DNA of 64,000 nt from Flavobacteriales bacterium (GTDB lineage Bacteria; Bacteroidota; Bacteroidia; Flavobacteriales_D; Sanyastnellaceae): contig JADKIZ010000002.1 of NCBI GenBank assembly GCA_016722445.1, positions 248,001 through 312,000 of the forward strand, given 5' to 3'. Positions within the stretch are counted from its first letter, which is position 1, and each line of letters begins with the position of its first letter. Below, in pieces: positions 42,570-52,010 of the stretch. The notes under the pieces are model-generated. The model made no database searches. It was not told the DNA's origin and saw only the letters and a program-made list of their open reading frames with translations. A program made the translations under genes and the position numbers.

Positions 42570-45278
42570 TTATTGAGGAACGGAGTCTTTGCCTTTCCAC
42601 GCTTTATAGACGGCACTACCCAATACTGCCAAAACAAAAAGGAATAACAAAGCTGATCCTGCGAGATTAATCGTTGTTCCTTTCTTGTATGATGACGGCT
42701 CGAACGACCATTCAATTTCATGATCCCCTGCGGGAACCATTACAGCACGAAGAATGTAATTTGCACGGACTGTTGGAACCTCCTGACCATCGATTCTACA
42801 AACCCATCCTGCAGGATAATACACTTCGCTAAATACAGCGAGAGCCTCCGCGTTTGAATGTGATGAGTAGGTCAGTTTTTTCGTTGCATACTGTGTCAGT
42901 GAAATCACAGAAGTTGAATCAAGCGCTGTTGGTTCTTTAACCAATTGATCAAACTCTTTGTGCACGACGGTGACATTTCGCAAGTCCTCTTGTCCAACAA
43001 AAGTCATTTCTTCATCGGCATTGTTGGCCCATTTCACCCCATTTGCAAACCATGCATTACCGAATGCATTTGAATCGTTCATCAACGGTGGAGCTTCACC
43101 ACTGTATTTGACATATCGCGTGTTCAACATATTGATCACATCACATGTGCTCAAAACGGAATCAATCACGGCCGGATTTCTCGACTGGAATGATTGTGTA
43201 ATTCTGTTCAATTCATCATACAAATGAAAGTCAATCATTTCCTGATAACGTTTGAGTTTGGCTGCATGATAACCTCCAAGACTCTTATGAAAATAAGGAA
43301 TGCTGGCCTCTGCAAACACACCACGACTCGCCAACAGAACACGGTAATCGGTGTTCAGATTTAATACACCATATTCTGCTGCCATATGAAAGAGCTCTTT
43401 GTTCTTGACGTTTTTATTGCCGCGATAAGCCTTCATATTTTGCTCCAGTGTAGAAACTTGGGAATCAAAATCCTTCACTTGTCCTTTTTCCCGATCGAAA
43501 ATAAATTGATCACATACATCCGGTGTAAAAGGAAAAACTCGGTCGTCCACCTTCACATAGTTTTTGTATTCCATTTTGCCGGTAGAAGGATTTTTTCTTT
43601 TCTCATCGTTGACGTATCGGTTAGAAACCGACCACATATCTACAATGGTGATTGCTCCAAACAATCCAGCAAAAAGATACCACCGTAGTTTATTCAATGA
43701 AATAGCTACAACCAAACCTGCAGCAATCAACATCATGAAAAAAGATCGCTGTGCATCGGATTTAAAAATGTATTCTCTAACGTGAATAATTTCATCTTCC
43801 ATTTCACCAAGTAGCCTGATTGTTTCAGGATTGGATTTGTACTGCTCACGCATTTGATCAAGATACTGCACATCATTTTCAGAAAGCAATGGACCAGTCA
43901 TTTGAGGATTGACCATCAACAACATCATCACTGCTATCAGTGCGGCACTGCCACCCCAAATGTATTTTCTGAATGACGCATTTACACCACCTTTCAAAAG
44001 TTGATCAATGAACAAAATACCAAATGCTGGGACCATTATCTGCATCAGCACATGAATCATTTTGGTATCTCTAAATTTGTTGTACATCGGAAACTTATGG
44101 ATGAAAAAATCATTCAAAGCATTCATATCGTTCCGAGAAAGAAAGATCACCAAGATGGTCAAAATCATGAATGGCCATTTCAAAACATCTTTACTAAAAA
44201 TGAGGGCAAGTACAAACAAGAACATCATGGCAGCGCCAAAATAAAATGCGCCAGCCGAACTACCCTGTCCACCCCAATATTGACCAAACATTCCGACGTT
44301 CTCGCGCAACTGTTTTGGAATTTGATTCAAGGCATCCTTGTTCTCAGAAATGGCAGTGGAAGACGATCCTCCTTTTGCATTCGGAATGGCCATCGCCCAC
44401 AATTCTCCGCCAGACATATTGTATTCAAGTATGTATTCATCGCGCAGACCATCTGCTGGCTTCATGGCCTCATCCTGACCAGGAGGAACAATGGTAAGTT
44501 CCGTTTTACCTCTTGTGGTAAGCTGGCTGTATTCATAAGTTGAGAGCATATTGCCCACATTCGGCAACAACGCCAGTACACCGCCAATCGCCAATGCCGC
44601 GCTAGTCTTTAGAGAAAGAACCAACTTTCCCCCGATGGCAAGTCTGATCACTTCAGTGATCGCCACCAATCCTACAGCAAATGCAAAATAGTAAGTCATC
44701 TGCAAGTGATTTGACATCAAATGCAATCCAAAGAACAATGAGAATATGGCGCTTCCGACCAACCACTTTCCACGATAGGCCAATATCAATCCACCCAAGG
44801 CCAAAGCCATATAACCCAACGCATTGATTTTGGATGTGTGCCCTGATGCAAGGTAAATCAGGTTGAAGGAAGAGAGACCGAATGACACAGCTGCCACAAT
44901 TCCCAGCCATGGATTAACCCTCAGACACAACATGAGAATATAGAATCCCAACATCAGCATGTACAACGAACCTTGAGTGGGTGACATGAAAAATTTGAGA
45001 ACATCATCCAAAGATCTGAGCCAATTGGAAGGATATTGAATATTGATTTGATAGGCAGGCATTCCACCGAACATGTTGTCTGTCCAGAGGGCCTCTTCGC
45101 CATTCAGATAGCGATAGTCTGCAAGTTCTTTGGACATGCCCATGACATTTTGAACGTCATGCTGCTTGAGCATATACTCGCTTCCAAGGAGATTAAAAAA
45201 AGTATTGGCAATAACAAGAAAAACGATGATGGCCACAACATGTGGCAATGCTTTGAGCAGATTGGTTTTGTTGATCAT
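42570..45278 (-). CDS. YfhO family multi-pass membrane protein
   Basis: 902 residues. About a dozen or more transmembrane helices in the first 560 residues, with the GT-C-like early motif (ALWTDNMFGGMPAYQ) and GHTSKINALGYMALALGG. A large soluble C-terminal region (about 600-860) contains LLASRGVFAEASIPYF, VNMLNTRYVKYSG-like text and the closing EVYYPAGWVCRIDGQEV...AVMVPAGDHEIEWSFEP, diagnostic of YfhO. A final helix ends the protein. YfhO proteins are thought to glycosylate envelope polymers such as lipoteichoic acid in Bacillus; in Bacteroidota the acceptor is unknown. It sits between DUF4834 and an O-antigen-type membrane protein. Confidence 0.92.
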   Translation of the reverse strand: MINKTNLLKALPHVVAIIVFLVIANTFFNLLGSEYMLKQHDVQNVMGMSKELADYRYLNGEEALWTDNMFGGMPAYQINIQYPSNWLRSLDDVLKFFMSPTQGSLYMLMLGFYILMLCLRVNPWLGIVAAVSFGLSSFNLIYLASGHTSKINALGYMALALGGLILAYRGKWLVGSAIFSLFFGLHLMSNHLQMTYYFAFAVGLVAITEVIRLAIGGKLVLSLKTSAALAIGGVLALLPNVGNMLSTYEYSQLTTRGKTELTIVPPGQDEAMKPADGLRDEYILEYNMSGGELWAMAIPNAKGGSSSTAISENKDALNQIPKQLRENVGMFGQYWGGQGSSAGAFYFGAAMMFLFVLALIFSKDVLKWPFMILTILVIFLSRNDMNALNDFFIHKFPMYNKFRDTKMIHVLMQIMVPAFGILFIDQLLKGGVNASFRKYIWGGSAALIAVMMLLMVNPQMTGPLLSENDVQYLDQMREQYKSNPETIRLLGEMEDEIIHVREYIFKSDAQRSFFMMLIAAGLVVAISLNKLRWYLFAGLFGAITIVDMWSVSNRYVNDEKRKNPSTGKMEYKNYVKVDDRVFPFTPDVCDQFIFDREKGQVKDFDSQVSTLEQNMKAYRGNKNVKNKELFHMAAEYGVLNLNTDYRVLLASRGVFAEASIPYFHKSLGGYHAAKLKRYQEMIDFHLYDELNRITQSFQSRNPAVIDSVLSTCDVINMLNTRYVKYSGEAPPLMNDSNAFGNAWFANGVKWANNADEEMTFVGQEDLRNVTVVHKEFDQLVKEPTALDSTSVISLTQYATKKLTYSSHSNAEALAVFSEVYYPAGWVCRIDGQEVPTVRANYILRAVMVPAGDHEIEWSFEPSSYKKGTTINLAGSALLFLFVLAVLGSAVYKAWKGKDSVPQ

Positions 45279-45556
45279 TCCTGTTGGTCGATTTGAGGCG
45301 GGGAAGTTATGACATCGGCTTAAAAACCGTATTGCCCCGAAGAATTTATTCCAACTACAATGACTGTTTAACCCGGAAAAAGCAAAAGAATTCTACTTCG
45401 ACGCTAAAACTCCTCCTTTTAAACGGTTTTCGCTATCTCTTTTTCACTGACAATCGAAACCATTTTCAAATAAAAACGCCATTCAGCCATTGACATTACC
45501 GGATTCTGGCGTTGCAAGATGAATCCAATGGTGTAAACAGAGATGAATAGTCGGAT

Positions 45557-45823
45557 CTATTCTTTGATTTCGACGTAGTCTACGTAATCACCACCCTTTT
45601 CATCTTTTCTATCATGTTTGCCAGAATCTACGGTCACATGACCTTCAGGCCTTGACGGGCGGGCATTATCTTGATTCCGGCGTGCATTGTCCCGCATTTT
45701 TTCCTCGGCTTTTCTAATCACATGAGGGAGGGCCATATTGGCCACCAATCTGATCAAAAAAGCGATGGCAAAAATCCAGAATAATATCCTGAGAATACCG
45801 GAAAATGATGCTTCATAAACCAT
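45557..45823 (-). CDS. Small DUF4834-like membrane protein
   Basis: 88 residues: one N-terminal transmembrane helix (about 8-30, ILRILFWIFAIAFLIRLVAN), a basic helix (RKAEEKMRDNARRNQ), and a charged, low-complexity tail ending YVDYVEIKE. This layout matches the DUF4834 family of Bacteroidota, whose function is unknown. It is upstream of yfhO on the same strand across a 278-nt gap that shows nothing recognisable. Confidence 0.7.
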   Translation of the reverse strand: MVYEASFSGILRILFWIFAIAFLIRLVANMALPHVIRKAEEKMRDNARRNQDNARPSRPEGHVTVDSGKHDRKDEKGGDYVDYVEIKE

Positions 45824-45827
45824 GAGG

Positions 45828-45861
45828 CAAATTTAAAGGCAAGACTGAATTCCGCTTTCAA
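45828..45861 (-). promoter_or_regulatory. Putative promoter for the DUF4834-like gene, near-leaderless
   Basis: Minus strand TTG (plus 45859-45861), 23-nt spacer, TAAATTTG (plus 45828-45835). The -7 box ends only 4 nt before the ATG at 45823, so a transcript from it would be leaderless or nearly so. Spacer is slightly long. Confidence 0.35.
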
Positions 45862-45995
45862 GTTTTTGAAAATTGATCATTTTTGTGAGCCTGATCCGGT
45901 GTAATTGGCATTCTTTCCAGAACTGGCCACAACGTAAACTCAATACCGCGACATCTCCAGGATCATTCCTTTCATCACTGCGGTCAAAATTTCGA

Positions 45996-48953
45996 TCAAT
46001 CCTGTATTTCAAATTTCTCGGTCGAACTCACGCCACCGACTTCTACCAGCGCATTGTAAATACCAGGAGGCAAATAGTACTTGCCGTTGGTGGCACGTTC
46101 AATTTGAATCTTTTCATCTTCCACTTTACCTGCATTTAATTTCTCCATGAGCTGTTTGGAAGCTTCCTCAGAAATGCTCAGGTCCCACTCAAAATGATTC
46201 AATGATTGCGAATCAGATTCAAAATTCAAGGTTGTCAATTTGAATTCTTCCAAAAAAATATCGACACGAATCTTCCCAGCAGATTTCGTATAGATCGGAA
46301 TATTCCAATGTGGTACCGGCGGCTCAATCCACTTACACCAACCATTACCCCAATCACTTCGATACGAAATTGCATCTATGCTCATCACAGCTAAAATCGA
46401 ATCTTTCACATCATTTAGTTGACGCAATGATTGAATATCCGCGATCCAAATTCCACGTCCATGCGTTCCGATCACCAATTCGTTTTCCCTGGACTGAATC
46501 ACCAAATCATGCACGGCAACTTCGGGAATTTTATTGGAAAGACTTTTCCAATTCGCACCACGATCCAAGGTATAATAAACGCCGTGATCCGTTCCGATGT
46601 ACAAAATGTTCCTGTCATAGAAGTCCTCACGAATAACGTTTACCGGCTCAGAAGGAAGTGATATTCCCAAATTTTTCCATGTAAGACCGAAATCTTCGGA
46701 CACAAAAACATACGGCTTAAAATGATCCTGACGATAGCCAGAAAGTGTGATGTAAATCCGACCTTTTTCAAAACGTGAAAAAATAATTCTACTTACCCAA
46801 AGATTCGCGGGTAATCCGGATGTGCGATTTTCCCAACTGTATCCATTGTCCTTCGAGACCATCACATTTCCGTCATCTGTTCCAATGGCCAACAATCCAA
46901 ATTGCAAAACTGATTCATCGATGCAGGTGATGGTCGCATAAGGCACGTTTCCTTCAATGTGATCCGATTTAGTCATATCACCACTGATCGTTTGGAAATG
47001 ATCTCCACGATCAGTTGAACGGTGCACTTTGTTGGAACAGATATAAACGATATCTTGATTGTGAGGTGACAACAAAATAGGAGTCTGCCAATTCCACCTT
47101 AGTGGTTCCTCGCCCATTTCATGGTGGATATCAAAACTTTTATTGTTTTTAAAATCCCATGATGTACGCATGTATTCACCAAACTGACTACCTGTGTAAA
47201 TGGTGTAATTATCTCGGGTATCTACCATTACCTGCATGCCATCGCCACCGATCAATTCGCTGAATTCGTGATGCCCGGTGATTTTCCAACCCACATGATT
47301 GTTTGATTGAGATGAACCATACCAGACACCATTGTCTTGCATTCCTCCATACACATTGTATGGCGTTGCCATATCGACTTGCACTGCATAAAACTGAGAA
47401 ACGATGGGCGAATTGCAGTTGATGAATGTTTCGCCATTATCATAACTGATTTGCACGCCACCATCGCTACCATTGATGATGTGACCAGAATCGTTGGGAT
47501 CGATCCATAGGGCATGATGATCCACATGCACATTATCCGGATTAATGCCTTTCCAATGAGCGCCACCATCATTGCTACAAAGCAGTGGCACTCCGGCAAT
47601 ATAAATTCTTTGATGATTTGAAGGATCAATTCTGATCAATCCAAAATAATATCCATAGGTGAATACCACATCATCCAAATAGTCTTCGTGTGTGCGTTTC
47701 CATCCAGTGTGTTCGAAATCGTAACGATAAACTTCAGCACCCACAATTGGTGTATTGAACATATCATCGTTGGCATTGCTGAGATATTTGTAAAAATCAT
47801 TTGGCACAATTCTGCCCGCATTCACTTCAGCTATGGTATGTTCCACAGTGTATTCCTGCGGAAATCCATTCTTTCTTAAAAATACACTGAGTTGGGTCGT
47901 GTCAATTTTCGCGAAATCAGCGACACTCATATTTTGAAAGTCTCTCCGAACAAGCACGTCTTTCGTTTCTTTCTTGGCCGTATCCGCACGATTGGATTGG
48001 TTGTCAACCATTGCATACAGGTGCTTACCATCTTTGTCTTGTAAAAACGCCAGGCCAATACGACCGATCATTTCTTCGGGTGTTTGATTGAACCCCGATA
48101 TGCCATCCATGGCAGTTGAAGAAATGTTTTTCCAGGTTACACCACCATCCAAAGAATGCCAAATGGCTGTTTCATCGCCGTTGCCGGAAAACTTCCAGGC
48201 CTGTCGACTTCGGTTCCAAGAAGCAGCAAATAATTCGAGTGGATTTTGTTCATTCATGACCATATCCACGACACCAACTTTGCTATTGCCAAGTTTCAGA
48301 TTTGTCCATGTTTTACCAGCATCAGTTGTTTTGTAAACACCCTTCATAGGATTCTCTGAATAAAGCGAACCTAAAACAGCTACGTATAGGACATTGCTTT
48401 CACGAGGATCAATGATGACACGGCCTATATGATGTGAATCTGCCAATCCGCGATGCTCCCATTTCCATGTTTCAGCATTGTTTGAAGACACCTTTTGTTT
48501 TGTTCCAACAAAAATTCCAACTCCGCTGTATGATGATCGTGAAGAATTCACTTCGCCAGTGCCAATCCAAATGGTTTCATCGTGTTGCCAATCCACATCA
48601 AAATCACCGATTGTCATCACCATTTCATGATCAAAAATAGGAGTGAATGAAGTGCCATTGTTATACGTGACCCATAGTCCGCCACTTGCAAACGCCACAA
48701 AAAAGTGTGTTGGATCTTGAGGATCGACTTCGATATCTGTTACCCGACCTCCCATCACCGATGGCCCAATATTCCTCACTGGGATATGATTCGTGAGACT
48801 GCTTTCCTTCAGAAGCTGTCGCTTACGCAATCCGTCCAATCGTTCGTTTCCCTGAGTGGCTGCAGTGGAATAGGTGATTTGTTTTTGATGGCGTTGAGCT
48901 TGAAAAGACAGTTGAATAACCATCAGAAATATCAAGACAAATTTTGTTCTCAT
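45996..48953 (-). CDS. Secreted VPS10/BNR-repeat beta-propeller protein
   Basis: 985 residues with a signal peptide (MRTKFVLIFLMVIQLSFQAQ). Two beta-propellers are built of BNR/Asp-box-type blades, for example VYKTTDAGKTWTNL, IWHSLDGGVTWKNI, VMVSKDNGYSWENR and YYTLDRGANWKSLS, with the GTHGRGIWIADI motif closing the propeller. The C-terminal about 130 residues form an Ig-like domain. Related proteins are annotated as sortilin/VPS10 or glycosyl-hydrolase BNR, but no catalytic set typical of sialidases is visible. It lacks an obvious T9SS sorting domain. The role is unknown; it may bind or process glycans. Confidence 0.82.
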   Translation of the reverse strand: MRTKFVLIFLMVIQLSFQAQRHQKQITYSTAATQGNERLDGLRKRQLLKESSLTNHIPVRNIGPSVMGGRVTDIEVDPQDPTHFFVAFASGGLWVTYNNGTSFTPIFDHEMVMTIGDFDVDWQHDETIWIGTGEVNSSRSSYSGVGIFVGTKQKVSSNNAETWKWEHRGLADSHHIGRVIIDPRESNVLYVAVLGSLYSENPMKGVYKTTDAGKTWTNLKLGNSKVGVVDMVMNEQNPLELFAASWNRSRQAWKFSGNGDETAIWHSLDGGVTWKNISSTAMDGISGFNQTPEEMIGRIGLAFLQDKDGKHLYAMVDNQSNRADTAKKETKDVLVRRDFQNMSVADFAKIDTTQLSVFLRKNGFPQEYTVEHTIAEVNAGRIVPNDFYKYLSNANDDMFNTPIVGAEVYRYDFEHTGWKRTHEDYLDDVVFTYGYYFGLIRIDPSNHQRIYIAGVPLLCSNDGGAHWKGINPDNVHVDHHALWIDPNDSGHIINGSDGGVQISYDNGETFINCNSPIVSQFYAVQVDMATPYNVYGGMQDNGVWYGSSQSNNHVGWKITGHHEFSELIGGDGMQVMVDTRDNYTIYTGSQFGEYMRTSWDFKNNKSFDIHHEMGEEPLRWNWQTPILLSPHNQDIVYICSNKVHRSTDRGDHFQTISGDMTKSDHIEGNVPYATITCIDESVLQFGLLAIGTDDGNVMVSKDNGYSWENRTSGLPANLWVSRIIFSRFEKGRIYITLSGYRQDHFKPYVFVSEDFGLTWKNLGISLPSEPVNVIREDFYDRNILYIGTDHGVYYTLDRGANWKSLSNKIPEVAVHDLVIQSRENELVIGTHGRGIWIADIQSLRQLNDVKDSILAVMSIDAISYRSDWGNGWCKWIEPPVPHWNIPIYTKSAGKIRVDIFLEEFKLTTLNFESDSQSLNHFEWDLSISEEASKQLMEKLNAGKVEDEKIQIERATNGKYYLPPGIYNALVEVGGVSSTEKFEIQD

Positions 48954-48960
48954 GAGGGCG

Positions 48961-48994
48961 AAAATAAAACGTCCTCTGTGATAAGAGGACGTTT
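48961..48994 (-). terminator. Terminator of the M42 peptidase gene
   Basis: Minus-strand stem AAACGTCCTC, loop TTATCACA, stem GAGGACGTTT, then TTTTATTTT. It starts 24 nt after the stop of the 49018 gene and ends 8 nt before the start of the next minus-strand gene. Confidence 0.75.
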
Positions 48995-49017
48995 GTAATT
49001 AGAATGTGTTGAATGGC

Positions 49018-50133
49018 TTATTTGATGTATCGCCAATCTTGTTTGTTTTTGATTGATTTCAATGAATGGTAAATCAATTGAATAACGCGCTCTACATCAT
49101 CGATATGAACCATTTCCACCGTGGTATGCATATATCTCAACGGTAAAGAAATCAGAGCACTTGCAACACCTGCATTGCTATAAGCAAAAGCATCGGTGTC
49201 TGTTCCTGTACTGCGAGAAACTGCAGCACGTTGGAAGCGAATACTGTTTTTATCGGCGCTGTCAATGATGTGTTTTAATAAATTGTTTTGCACCGCAGGA
49301 CCATAAGACAAAACTGGTCCTTTGCCACAAGCCAGATCACCGTTGACTACCTTGTTCATCATCGGTGTTTGTGTATCATGACAAACGTCGGTAACAATAG
49401 CCACATCAGGTTTGATGCGATGGGCGATCATTTCAGCACCACGGAGTCCGATTTCTTCCTGCACAGAATTGGTGAAGTAAACTCCGAATGGAATTTTATC
49501 CTTTTTTTCCTTCAACATTCTTGCAACTTCTGCAATCATAAATCCACCAATGCGATTGTCCAATGCTCTTCCGAGGTAATAACGATTGTTCATCACCATA
49601 AATTCATCTTCGAACGTGCAAACACATCCGATATGAATGCCCATTTTTTCTACTTCATCTTTGCTGGTAGCACCCACTTCAAGAAATAAATTTTTCATGC
49701 TTGGTTGTTCTTCCTTTGCGGCATCGCGCACGTGAATAGCAGGCCAACCAAACACACCTTTCACAATGCCCTTATCGGTGTGAATATTCACGCGCATGCT
49801 TGGTGCAATTTGATGGTCACTTCCGCCATTGCGACGCAAGTAAATAAAACCATCATTGGTGATGTAGTGAACAAACCAAGAGATTTCATCTGCGTGTGCT
49901 TCTACCACGACTTTGTATTCCGCATCGGGATTGATCACGCCAACCACAGTGCCATAGGTATCCACAATGTGGGTATCGACATATGGTCGGATATAATCCA
50001 GCCAAAGTTGTTGTCCAGGCTTCTCAAATCCGGTTGGCGCTGCATTGTTGATGTATTTCTCCAAAAACGCCAATGATTTTGCATTGGTTACTTTATTCAC
50101 CTTTTCTTTACTATCAGATTTTTTCTTTGCCAT
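49018..50133 (-). CDS. M42 family metalloaminopeptidase
   Basis: 371 residues, soluble, with a lysine-rich N-terminus (MAKKKSDSKEKVNK). The M42 dinuclear zinc ligands are in place: His in VVEAHADEIS, bridging Asp in RALDNRIGG, catalytic Glu pair in SVQEEIGLRG, Asp in AIVTDVCHD and His in RYMHTTVEM. This family contains glutamyl aminopeptidase and cellulase-associated CelM-like proteins, which form large tetrahedral complexes that trim short peptides. Monocistronic, with its own terminator at 48961-48994; it diverges from mnmD, with only 43 nt between the two starts. Confidence 0.95.
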   Translation of the reverse strand: MAKKKSDSKEKVNKVTNAKSLAFLEKYINNAAPTGFEKPGQQLWLDYIRPYVDTHIVDTYGTVVGVINPDAEYKVVVEAHADEISWFVHYITNDGFIYLRRNGGSDHQIAPSMRVNIHTDKGIVKGVFGWPAIHVRDAAKEEQPSMKNLFLEVGATSKDEVEKMGIHIGCVCTFEDEFMVMNNRYYLGRALDNRIGGFMIAEVARMLKEKKDKIPFGVYFTNSVQEEIGLRGAEMIAHRIKPDVAIVTDVCHDTQTPMMNKVVNGDLACGKGPVLSYGPAVQNNLLKHIIDSADKNSIRFQRAAVSRSTGTDTDAFAYSNAGVASALISLPLRYMHTTVEMVHIDDVERVIQLIYHSLKSIKNKQDWRYIK

Positions 50134-50176
50134 AAACCTTCACGTTTAATTTAATAATGGTGAAATTTGCATAGAA

Positions 50177-50911
50177 ATGGTCTTCACATCCATTGCCACT
50201 TATCACATTTCTCATCAACTCATTGTGAACACCGGAGAAAAACCACAAATCAGATTCATTACTACCGGTGATGGCAGTCACTCGTTGTATCATGAAACAC
50301 TTCATGAAACCTACCACTCGACTCATGGTGCCATGAAGGAATCAATGCATGTTTTTATTGAAGCTGGATTGCGTCATCTTCCCGAAAATACAAATCCTAT
50401 TCATGTCCTTGAAATTGGTTTTGGAACAGGATTAAATGCTTGGTTAACGGCACAAGATGCGCTAACAATCTCTAGACATGTTAATTTCACCACATTGGAA
50501 CCTTTTCCATTATCGGATGAAATCAGTGCGAACCTCAACTACGCCGAGAATTCGTTAGAATTACAAAATTTGTTGCGTAAAATTCATGCAACAACATGGG
50601 AAAATGATCAAGTGATCCATGATCATTTTGTTCTTCATAAGTCAACCGCAAAACTTCAGGAATTTTCATCCGACAAAAAATTTGATTTGATCTATTACGA
50701 CGCCTTTGGACCACCTGCACAACCAGAAATGTGGACGGCACCAATACTTCAAAAAGTAGCTGATTTGATGAATGATGAAGGCATATTGGTGACTTATTGT
50801 GCGAAAGGTCAGGTTCGTAGAGATCTCGCATCAGCTGGACTTTTCGTAGAAAGATTGCCAGGGCCTCCTGGTAAGCGAGAAATGTTGAGGGCAACAAAAA
50901 CAAGACATTGA
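50177..50911 (+). CDS. mnmD: tRNA 5-methylaminomethyl-2-thiouridine methyltransferase domain protein
   Basis: 244 residues. The Rossmann SAM-binding motif is HVLEIGFGTGLNAWL. MnmD-specific text surrounds it: TTGDGSHSLYHETLHETYHSTHGA at the start, LIYYDAFGPPAQPEMWT, YCAKGQVRRDLASAGLFVERLPGPPGKREMLRA at the end. MnmD methylates nm5(s2)U34 in the wobble position of tRNAs reading NNA/NNG codons. In E. coli this is one half of the MnmC fusion; here the stand-alone form lacks the FAD domain, as in many other bacteria. The NUDIX gene begins 1 nt after its stop. Confidence 0.92.
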   Translation: MVFTSIATYHISHQLIVNTGEKPQIRFITTGDGSHSLYHETLHETYHSTHGAMKESMHVFIEAGLRHLPENTNPIHVLEIGFGTGLNAWLTAQDALTISRHVNFTTLEPFPLSDEISANLNYAENSLELQNLLRKIHATTWENDQVIHDHFVLHKSTAKLQEFSSDKKFDLIYYDAFGPPAQPEMWTAPILQKVADLMNDEGILVTYCAKGQVRRDLASAGLFVERLPGPPGKREMLRATKTRH

Positions 50912-50912
50912 C

Positions 50913-51365
50913 ATGATCAATCGCTTCAACGTGAGGGTTTACTTTTTAATGCTGAACGAAAAACGTGATGCCATTCTGATTTCAGATGAAATCATCGGTG
51001 GAAATTGTTTTACCAAATTTCCCGGTGGTGGATTGGAATACGGAGAAGGAATTGTGGAATGTGTTCATCGTGAAGCCATGGAAGAATTGAATCAACACGT
51101 GGAAATCATCAAACATTTTTACACAACGGATTTTTTGGTTCAATCCAAATTTAGACCAACTGATCAGGTGATTTCAGTGTATTATCTGGTGGTAAAAAAG
51201 GGTGACCAACAATTCAAAACCACTGAGAAGAAATTCGATTTCTCACAAAATACCCAGGATGAGGAATCATTTCGATGGATGAAAATTAGCGACTTTCACG
51301 AACGGCATTTTGATTTTCCTGCAGATCAAAAAGTCGCGGAAATGATCCGGTTTTCAGGCCTGTGA
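50913..51365 (+). CDS. NUDIX hydrolase
   Basis: 150 residues. The Nudix box reads GGGLEYGEGIVECVHREAME with ELNQHVEI, fitting Gx5Ex7REUxEExGU apart from a relaxed end. The N-terminal strand VRVYFLMLNEKRDAILISDE precedes it. Nudix enzymes cleave nucleoside diphosphates linked to other groups; the substrate cannot be told. It is tightly linked to mnmD (1-nt gap), so probably one transcript, although a functional link is not obvious. Confidence 0.9.
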   Translation: MINRFNVRVYFLMLNEKRDAILISDEIIGGNCFTKFPGGGLEYGEGIVECVHREAMEELNQHVEIIKHFYTTDFLVQSKFRPTDQVISVYYLVVKKGDQQFKTTEKKFDFSQNTQDEESFRWMKISDFHERHFDFPADQKVAEMIRFSGL

Positions 51366-51394
51366 CATCACCTTAGACCTGAACCTTGAAAGTA

Positions 51395-51411
51395 TCACCA
51401 TGAATTGGTGA
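51395..51411. terminator. Weak hairpin between convergent genes
   Basis: TCACCA-TGAAT-TGGTGA forms a 6-bp stem in the 57-nt space between the NUDIX and 51423 genes. No good T tract on either side, so termination is uncertain. Confidence 0.3.
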
Positions 51412-51422
51412 ATTATTCAGAT

Positions 51423-51998
51423 TCAAACCGACAATCTTCGCATCACTTGTCTTTCAACATTTTCATACAACTGATCCGGATTCATGGTGCGCCATTTCAT
51501 ATCATTAAGCTTGCCTCCCAAAATAAAATAGCTATCAATATTCGCAGATTGAAAATCGTATAACACGTGATCACGAAGATTCATGATTGTGATCCATCCA
51601 TCTGCATCATTCACTTCCTCAAACCATTCATCGTAATAACTATCATCTGAACAATGAAAATTCAAAACATTTTCAGCGATGAGAACAAATTTGGTAATGC
51701 CATGATTCATTAATACTTCAACGACTTCGCGTTTTAAAAACATGATGTCATTGTAGAGTAGATCATTCCATTCGCCCATCAACTCCAGGATGGCGTAACC
51801 TTCATCATATTGCACAAACAGCACCTTCAGAAACAGTGTTTGACTACCAAAATGGTCCCACTGCGGGTGTATGTAATGATCGTATATCTTGTCGCTGAAT
51901 TCAAATTCAGAATATTCCCGTTCATAAAATGGGGATGCAGGATCCTCACTCGCGATGTAGTATCCGCGCCAGTTGTAATATGGTTCAAGGGTATGCAT
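51423..51998 (-). CDS. Hypothetical protein, acidic and aromatic-rich
   Basis: 191 residues, soluble, no signal peptide. Rich in Asp, Glu, Tyr and Trp (EPYYNWRGYYIASEDPASPF, DGWITIMNLRDHVLYDF). A beta-strand plus helix pattern around FVQYDEGYAILELMGEWND and ITKFVLIAENVLNF hints at an alpha/beta fold. I recognise no named family. It starts 12 nt after the murQ stop, so the pair is probably an operon. Confidence 0.75.
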   Translation of the reverse strand: MHTLEPYYNWRGYYIASEDPASPFYEREYSEFEFSDKIYDHYIHPQWDHFGSQTLFLKVLFVQYDEGYAILELMGEWNDLLYNDIMFLKREVVEVLMNHGITKFVLIAENVLNFHCSDDSYYDEWFEEVNDADGWITIMNLRDHVLYDFQSANIDSYFILGGKLNDMKWRTMNPDQLYENVERQVMRRLSV

Positions 51999-52010
51999 CT
52001 CTTTCCAGGA

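Noticed and set aside
44001..44543. 180-codon plus-strand frame inside yfhO
   Set aside because: Antisense of a clearly conserved membrane protein, no recognisable features.
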